The notes under the pieces: generated by a model | What the model was told of the DNA's origin: nothing | Database searches by the model: none | The model's input: only the letters and a program-made list of their open reading frames with translations | Source of the DNA: an uncultured Clostridium sp. | Lineage (GTDB): Bacteria; Bacillota_A; Clostridia; TANB77; CAG-508 | NCBI GenBank assembly: GCA_946491915.1 | Contig: CAMLYR010000051.1 | Coordinates: 1 to 10,018, forward strand | Reading direction: 5' to 3' | Length of the DNA: 10,018 nt | Translations under genes and position numbers: made by a program | Shown here: positions 6,644 to 10,018 of the stretch, piece by piece | Numbering within the stretch: position 1 is the first letter of the stretch | How the letters are laid out: every line of letters begins with the position of its first letter

Positions 6644-6834
6644 ACCTTCAAACTTTTAATAATTTCATCTAATCCTTTTTCCTTTAATTCTGCAAGAAAT
6701 TGTGTTTTTCCTATTTCTTCTATATATTTCACAATTCTATGCATTTCACAATAAGGATGATGATTACATTTTTTACATTTTGCTACAATTGCATCAAACT
6801 GTTCCATTGTTTTTGAAAATTCATTCATATTCAT
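6634..6834 (-). CDS. Small Cys/His protein (66 aa), unknown function
   Basis: The ATG at 6834 lies seven bases after GAGGAG and is backed by a strong promoter and a terminator, so this is very likely a real gene. I do not recognise it. Residues 20-32 contain C20-x2-C23-x-HH-x2-C29-x2-H32, a compact set of possible metal ligands. On either side are charged helices, 3-19 and about 33-62. There is no signal peptide or membrane segment. It is a single-gene unit, and its neighbours (tRNA-Trp and an M23 peptidase gene, both on the other strand) say little about its job. Metal binding is an inference from the spacing alone. Confidence 0.72.
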   Translation of the reverse strand: MNMNEFSKTMEQFDAIVAKCKKCNHHPYCEMHRIVKYIEEIGKTQFLAELKEKGLDEIIKSLKVER

Positions 6835-6877
6835 TTCTATTCTCCTCGTATTTACCTGAAAACATTGCCTACTAAAG

Positions 6878-6907
6878 TTACTTTATTTTTTATACAACAC
6901 TTATACA
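6878..6907 (+). promoter_or_regulatory. Possible promoter of the M23 gene
   Basis: TTACTT (6878-6883) and TATACA (6902-6907) have an 18-base spacer and lie face to face with the minus-strand promoter of the 66-aa gene. The region also has a direct repeat, TATACAA, at 6891-6897 and 6902/3-6908/9. The match to consensus is modest. Confidence 0.35.
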
Positions 6908-6917
6908 ATTTTGTCAA
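6889..6917 (-). promoter_or_regulatory. Promoter of the 66-aa Cys/His gene
   Basis: On the minus strand a perfect TTGACA (6917-6912) and TATAAA (6894-6889) are 17 bases apart. This is among the strongest promoters in the window by consensus match. Confidence 0.72.
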
Positions 6918-6931
6918 ATTTATTTTAAGAG

Positions 6932-7526
6932 GTGATTTTTATTTTCCAAAACATAAAATCTTTTATATACATACTTATTTTTTTGATTCTATTCATTACC
7001 ATCTTTTTTACACCCGTTCTTAATTCTAATGGTTTTTATTATGAAAACAATTTAGATTCTGAAATTATTTCTATAAATCCAGATGGTTTTGTTTGGCCAA
7101 TTCCTGGTTATACTAGAATTAGTTCATATTTTGGTAAAAGAGTTTCTCCTACTTCTCGGTGCATCTTCTTCCCATTCTGGTATTGATATTCCTGCACCTG
7201 AAGGAACAAAATTAATTGCAGTAGCTGATGGAGAAATCACATTTACACAATTTTTAGGTGCTGGTGGATATACCATTACCCTTTCTTTTGATAATTACAA
7301 AGTTACCTATTGTCATTGCTCTCCAAATTATATTGTAAAAGTTGGAGATATGGTAAAACAAGGACAAGTCATTGGCTATGTTGGTCCTAAATATGTTTAT
7401 GGTGTAAAAGGTAATCAATATTCTGATTCTAATGGTAAACCTACAAATGGTGCCACAACTGGTACGCATCTTCATTTAGGAATTCGAATAGATGGTAATT
7501 ATCAAAATCCATTAGATTTTTTCTGA
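6932..7526 (+). pseudogene. Membrane-anchored M23 peptidoglycan endopeptidase, frameshifted
   Basis: Two overlapping frames join into one M23 (LytM-like) protein of about 197 residues. The first frame gives an N-terminal membrane helix (about 8-30) and the domain start WPIPGYTRISSYFGKRVSPTS. The second continues GASSSHSGIDIPAPEGT to the end. One extra base near 7157 (TCT-C-GGT) separates them. The joined chain has all expected ligands: H81 and D85 (HSGID), H128, and the HLH motif H179/H181. Such enzymes cut peptide cross-links in the cell wall. The start is also abnormal. The GTG at 6932 lies inside the ribosome site AAGAGGTGA, and the codon at ideal spacing (6941) is ATT. The gene may be decaying, may carry a sequencing indel, or may begin at ATT. 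No other stops interrupt it. Confidence 0.75.
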
Positions 7527-7623
7527 TAATTCTAGTCTTTGTATATTTCAAACTAAATTCAATTTTAATCTGTACTGTTATCATACTTTTCTATTTATTA
7601 TTTCCTTATGACACATCAAAATA
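7527..7623. other. Short AT-rich gap after the M23 gene
   Basis: No terminator-like hairpin, ribosome site or RNA fold is visible between the M23 stop and the next promoter, so read-through into the membrane protein gene is possible. Confidence 0.4.
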
Positions 7624-7652
7624 TTTACTTTAAGCACATTTTATGATATTAT
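7624..7652 (+). promoter_or_regulatory. Promoter of the 86-aa membrane protein
   Basis: TTTACT (7624-7629) and TATTAT (7647-7652) have a 17-base spacer. The expected start falls at about 7659, directly before the palindrome at 7660-7675. Confidence 0.6.
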
Positions 7653-7659
7653 GTAAATA

Positions 7660-7675
7660 CAGTGAAAATTCACTG
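7660..7675 (+). promoter_or_regulatory. Palindrome at the transcript 5' end
   Basis: CAGTGAA-AA-TTCACTG is a perfect 7-bp inverted repeat placed at the predicted transcription start and ahead of the ribosome site. It could be a repressor operator or a stabilising 5' hairpin in the mRNA. The sequence does not decide between them. Confidence 0.4.
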
Positions 7676-7699
7676 AATAAAGTCGAAAGGAGGGGTTTG

Positions 7700-7960
7700 A
7701 TGAAAGAAAACCTACCTTTAACACGGAGATTTCCGCGGTTAACCCATTTTGCAGATGTAATCTTTCGCAATGATGGGAATGGCTTAACGGTGATTTCAGC
7801 TTCTGTTTGGTTCTTAGTTGGTTTAGCAGTTTTCATACTTACCAACTATAGCTTTTGGGCTAAAATCGCTGTTACCATGGTAATTTTCGGTTTTCTACTC
7901 TTTTTGGTAATTATGCCACTTTTTGTGGTATTATGCCTATTCAGAGCAGATAACTGTTAA
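7700..7960 (+). CDS. Small two-helix membrane protein (86 aa), unknown function
   Basis: The ATG at 7700 follows AAAGGAGG with good spacing. In-frame upstream codons extend to 7643 but lie across the promoter and palindrome, so they are not used. The N-terminal 27 residues are polar and arginine-rich (RRFPRLTHFADVIFRN). Two hydrophobic helices follow, about 30-48 and 52-80, and the tail is short (RADNC). Composition is about 37% G+C, above its neighbours, with codons such as CGG and CCG that are scarce nearby, which hints at a different origin. I do not recognise the family. The gene is monocistronic with promoter, 5' palindrome and strong terminator. Confidence 0.72.
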   Translation: MKENLPLTRRFPRLTHFADVIFRNDGNGLTVISASVWFLVGLAVFILTNYSFWAKIAVTMVIFGFLLFLVIMPLFVVLCLFRADNC

Positions 7961-7964
7961 TACC

Positions 7965-8004
7965 AAAAAAGTGCCACGATGGAACACCATCTGTGGCACT
8001 TTTT
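7965..8004. terminator. Strong bidirectional terminator
   Basis: AAAAAAGTGCCAC pairs with GTGGCACTTTTT, and an inner GATGG-aaca-CCATC stem continues it. Runs of A and T on the two sides make it work in either direction. It separates the membrane protein gene (+) from the zinc-ribbon gene (-). Confidence 0.88.
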
Positions 8005-8012
8005 ATTTCTAT

Positions 8013-8549
8013 TTACATATCATCATCATTATTTTCTTCTTTATTTGCTTTGTTATCTTCACTTTGCATTAATTGTTTTTCATCTTCTTGTTGTTCTTCC
8101 TCTGGCTCATCATCACATCCATGACAACCTGAACAACTTCCATGACAATCTGAATCTTCTTCTACATCTCCTGACCAATCTAATTCAATAATATTATTGC
8201 AAACTGGACATTCTACTTCTGTTTTGTCTTCATCAACATCTATCACAAATTGATTATCACAATATGGGCAAATGATTTCAAAGTCAAAACCTTCATCAGA
8301 ATAGATATCTTTTTCAATATTATCAATAATTTGTTGCATTTTACTCATTTTGTCATCAATTTCTTTTTGTTTTTGTTCTAATTCGTTCATTTTTTGTGTT
8401 TTGTAATCTATAAGCATATCCATTTCGTCAATGACTTTATCAACAAACATTGAAAATCTGACTTTTACATATTCTAAATCTTCTTTGTTTTTTAAATTTT
8501 TTTCAATATCCTTTAAAAAGTTATTATATTCTTCTCTTAGTTTAGCCAT
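8013..8549 (-). CDS. Zinc-ribbon protein downstream of efp (CD1247-like N-terminal domain)
   Basis: The 178-residue protein starts at ATG 8549 after an AGGTGA site, 14 bp after the efp stop, so the two are co-transcribed. Residues 1-83 are helical with a coiled-coil pattern. A zinc ribbon follows with C94-x2-C97 and C114-x2-C117 (CPYC and CPVC). After a linker there is a second cysteine cluster, C135-H-x2-C139-x2-C142-H-x-C145, and then a very acidic, low-complexity tail to the end. Proteins of this kind next to efp are known in Clostridia under the label CD1247 N-terminal domain. The match is from memory. Function is unknown. Position suggests a link to EF-P or translation, but that is only inference from context. 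Nothing appears truncated. Confidence 0.82.
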   Translation of the reverse strand: MAKLREEYNNFLKDIEKNLKNKEDLEYVKVRFSMFVDKVIDEMDMLIDYKTQKMNELEQKQKEIDDKMSKMQQIIDNIEKDIYSDEGFDFEIICPYCDNQFVIDVDEDKTEVECPVCNNIIELDWSGDVEEDSDCHGSCSGCHGCDDEPEEEQQEDEKQLMQSEDNKANKEENNDDDM

Positions 8550-8563
8550 TAAGATTCACCTTT

Positions 8564-9130
8564 CTATACTCTTTCCATATATTCGCCTGTTCTGGTATCT
8601 ATTCTTAAGATATCACCAATTTCAACGAATAATGGTACTTGAATTTCTAAACCTGTTTCTAATTTGGCTGGTTTTCCTGATGTTGTTGTTGTGTTTCCAC
8701 TAAATCCAGGTTCAGTATATGTAACTTCTAATTCAACAAATATTGGTGGTTCTACTGCAAATACATTTCCTTTATATGAAAGAATCGTAACTTCCATATT
8801 TTCCTTTAAATATTTTAAACAATCACCTATTTGTTCTTCATTTAATGGGATTTGGTCATATGTTTCATTATCCATGAAATAATATAAACCACCATCATTA
8901 TATAAATATTGCATATTTTTCTTTTCTATTTGTGCAGCTGGGAATTTGTCTGATGGGTTAAATGTTTTTTCTAATGTTGCACCTGTGATAACATTTTTTA
9001 ATTTTGTTCTTACAAATGCTGACCCCTTTCCTGGTTTAACATGTTGGAATTCTACAATTCTATATACATTTCCATCCATTTCAAATGTTGTTCCATTTCT
9101 AAAATCTCCTGCTGAATATACTGATGCCAT
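8564..9130 (-). CDS. efp: Elongation factor P
   Basis: EF-P binds the ribosome between the P and E sites and relieves stalling at proline runs. I choose the ATG at 9130 ([10 protein letters not shown], 188 residues), since AAGGAG lies eight bases ahead. ATGs at 9148 and 9136 precede or crowd that site. Three domains fit the family: KOW-like about 1-64, an OB fold about 68-128, and a second OB fold about 130-188 with the [19 protein letters not shown] signature. The tip loop is KPGKGSAF with lysine K35 at the position modified in other bacteria (K32 in B. subtilis, shifted here by three N-terminal residues). It heads a two-gene unit with the zinc-ribbon gene and lies downstream of an Xaa-Pro peptidase gene, a common clostridial order. 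It has its own promoter. Confidence 0.96.
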   Translation of the reverse strand: MASVYSAGDFRNGTTFEMDGNVYRIVEFQHVKPGKGSAFVRTKLKNVITGATLEKTFNPSDKFPAAQIEKKNMQYLYNDGGLYYFMDNETYDQIPLNEEQIGDCLKYLKENMEVTILSYKGNVFAVEPPIFVELEVTYTEPGFSGNTTTTSGKPAKLETGLEIQVPLFVEIGDILRIDTRTGEYMERV

Positions 9131-9176
9131 TTTCATTTCTCCTTTCATTTTTCAAATACTATTACAAACTTTATAT

Positions 9177-9205
9177 ATTTTACTACATTTTTCAATAAAA
9201 ATCAA
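9177..9205 (-). promoter_or_regulatory. Promoter of efp
   Basis: On the minus strand TTGATT (9205-9200) and TAAAAT (9182-9177) are 17 bases apart, giving a leader of about 40 nt. It lies between the MITE-like element and efp, so efp need not depend on transcription from the peptidase gene. Confidence 0.65.
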
Positions 9206-9253
9206 GGGATTTTGCTGATTTTAAGCCTTTTTGCTTTTTTATTGTTGTTATGG

Positions 9254-9420
9254 TTCAGTCTAAGATATATGTTTATTATTTTGCAACATCGCGTAAGCGA
9301 CCAAACGAACAAAGTGAGTGCGATTGGAGCAATCTTCGTTCGTTGAAAGATTTATCTTTCAACATAAGTGATTGCGACACACAAGATGTAAAAAATAATA
9401 AATATATATCTTAGACTGAA
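9254..9420. mobile_element. MITE-like structured inverted-repeat element
   Basis: The ends are 29-base inverted repeats with one mismatch. Plus-strand 9254-9282 begins TTCAGTCTAAGATATAT and 9392-9420 ends ATATCTTAGACTGAA. The match continues loosely inward (ACATC/GATGT). The inside is richer in G+C and holds several hairpins: TCGC-gtaa-GCGA (9289-9300), GATTG-gag-CAATC (9322-9334) nested within AACGAAC/GTTCGTT arms, and a perfect 10-bp GTTGAAAGAT/ATCTTTCAAC stem (9342-9363). No protein is encoded. Size, long terminal repeats and lack of coding capacity fit a non-autonomous element or a dispersed palindromic repeat. No clear target duplication is visible. Confidence 0.65.
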
Positions 9421-9431
9421 GTGTAACATTC

Positions 9432-10018
9432 TCATATTACAATATAATTTTTCTCAGAATTGGTTAAATTTATACAACCAAATTTTGTAATTTGTACAGT
9501 ATCTTCTATTCTCACACCAAATTTCCCTGGAATATAGATTCCTGGTTCATTGGTAACAACCATATTTTCTTTTAGTAATGTATCTGACTTATAACTAATA
9601 TATGGTGCTTCATGTATTTCCATTCCTACTCCATGACCTAATGCATGTATTAAATCATATCCATTTAATTTGAAATCATTTTCTACCATTTTTGTCAATA
9701 ATCTTGTACTTGCACCATCTTTAAATTCATCTGATGTTTGTGTTTGATTTTTCAAAACTAAATCATAAACTGGTTTTACATATTCTGGAACTTTTCCAAC
9801 AAAAAAGGTTCTAGTCATATCTGAGCAATATCCATTTACTTTACATCCCATATCAATCGTTATAATGTCTACATCTTCTATCTTTCTATCTGTTGGAATT
9901 GCATGTGGTTTTGAAGTATTTTCTCCTGATGCTACAATCGTATCAAATGATAATCCATCTGTCCTTTGTTTATAATATTCTTCAATTTCATTCGCAATTT
10001 GTTTTTCTGTCATACCTG
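9432..10018 (-). CDS. Xaa-Pro aminopeptidase (M24B), C-terminal part, 5' end cut by the window
   Basis: The frame is open to the window edge. The ATG at 10013 is internal to the family motif PGMTEKQI, so the true start, with the N-terminal creatinase-like domain (usually 120-160 residues), lies outside. Counting from that methionine, the metal ligands of the pita-bread fold are all present: D54 (TIDMG), D65 (CSDMTRTF), H127 (ALGHGVGM), E156 (TNEPGIY) and E170 (VRIEDT). H123 and H134 (IHEAP) are also conserved. The enzyme removes the N-terminal residue from peptides with proline in second position, using two metal ions, in the cytoplasm. Placement before efp is typical of Clostridia, and both concern proline. 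A 167-bp structured element separates it from efp. Confidence 0.92.
   Translation of the reverse strand, partial: GMTEKQIANEIEEYYKQRTDGLSFDTIVASGENTSKPHAIPTDRKIEDVDIITIDMGCKVNGYCSDMTRTFFVGKVPEYVKPVYDLVLKNQTQTSDEFKDGASTRLLTKMVENDFKLNGYDLIHALGHGVGMEIHEAPYISYKSDTLLKENMVVTNEPGIYIPGKFGVRIEDTVQITKFGCINLTNSEKNYIVI

Noticed and set aside
6477..6659. Open frame of 60 codons starting inside tRNA-Trp
   Set aside because: It overlaps the tRNA and its terminator and encodes no plausible protein.
7151..7165. Programmed +1 frameshift in the M23 gene
   Set aside because: No recognised slippery site, stop codon at the shift or downstream stimulatory hairpin is visible. A plain indel is simpler.
7979..8191. 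Histidine-rich open frame on the plus strand
   Set aside because: It is the antisense reading of the acidic Asp/Glu-coding tail of the zinc-ribbon gene, and it starts within a terminator.

Overview
The window is AT-rich DNA (roughly 30% G+C where I counted) with strong AGGAGG-type ribosome sites, sigma-A type promoters with 17-base spacers, a T-box riboswitch, a single-chain glycyl-tRNA synthetase and a small acid-soluble spore protein. Together these point to an endospore-forming member of the Clostridia. I cannot name the species from the sequence.

Layout, left to right. 1-1462 (-): 3'-truncated TGS-domain/uridine-kinase-like nucleoside kinase with a clear promoter. 1770-1952 (+): SspH-like spore protein, convergent across a strong hairpin with an 88-aa protein of unknown function (2091-2357, -). 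2440-4365 (-): ABC-F ATPase with two nucleotide-binding domains and a C-terminal coiled coil. 4411-4513: a cluster of small palindromes that overlaps the glyS stop codon. 4512-5894 (-): glyS, preceded by a glycine T-box leader (about 6147-6366) with its own promoter. An unusual repeat-built insert of about 250 bp lies between the T-box terminator and the glyS ribosome site. 6468-6542 (+): tRNA-Trp(CCA) with promoter and terminator, divergent from the T-box promoter. 6634-6834 (-): 66-aa Cys/His protein, unknown. 6932-7526 (+): membrane-anchored M23 peptidase with a one-base frameshift and no normal start codon. 7700-7960 (+): two-helix membrane protein, unknown, convergent across a strong bidirectional terminator with the next cluster. 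8013-10018 (-): an efp neighbourhood with the C-terminal part of an Xaa-Pro peptidase, then a 167-bp inverted-repeat element, then efp with its own promoter, then a zinc-ribbon protein 14 bp downstream.

The theme is translation: glycyl-tRNA charging under tRNA-Gly feedback, a ribosome-associated ABC-F factor, tRNA-Trp, EF-P and a proline-directed peptidase. I see no defence system, prophage or CRISPR array. The least explained parts are intergenic: the repeat insert in the glyS leader (5921-6171), the MITE-like element (9254-9420) and the palindromes after glyS. The other open items are the broken M23 gene and four small or poorly characterised proteins.
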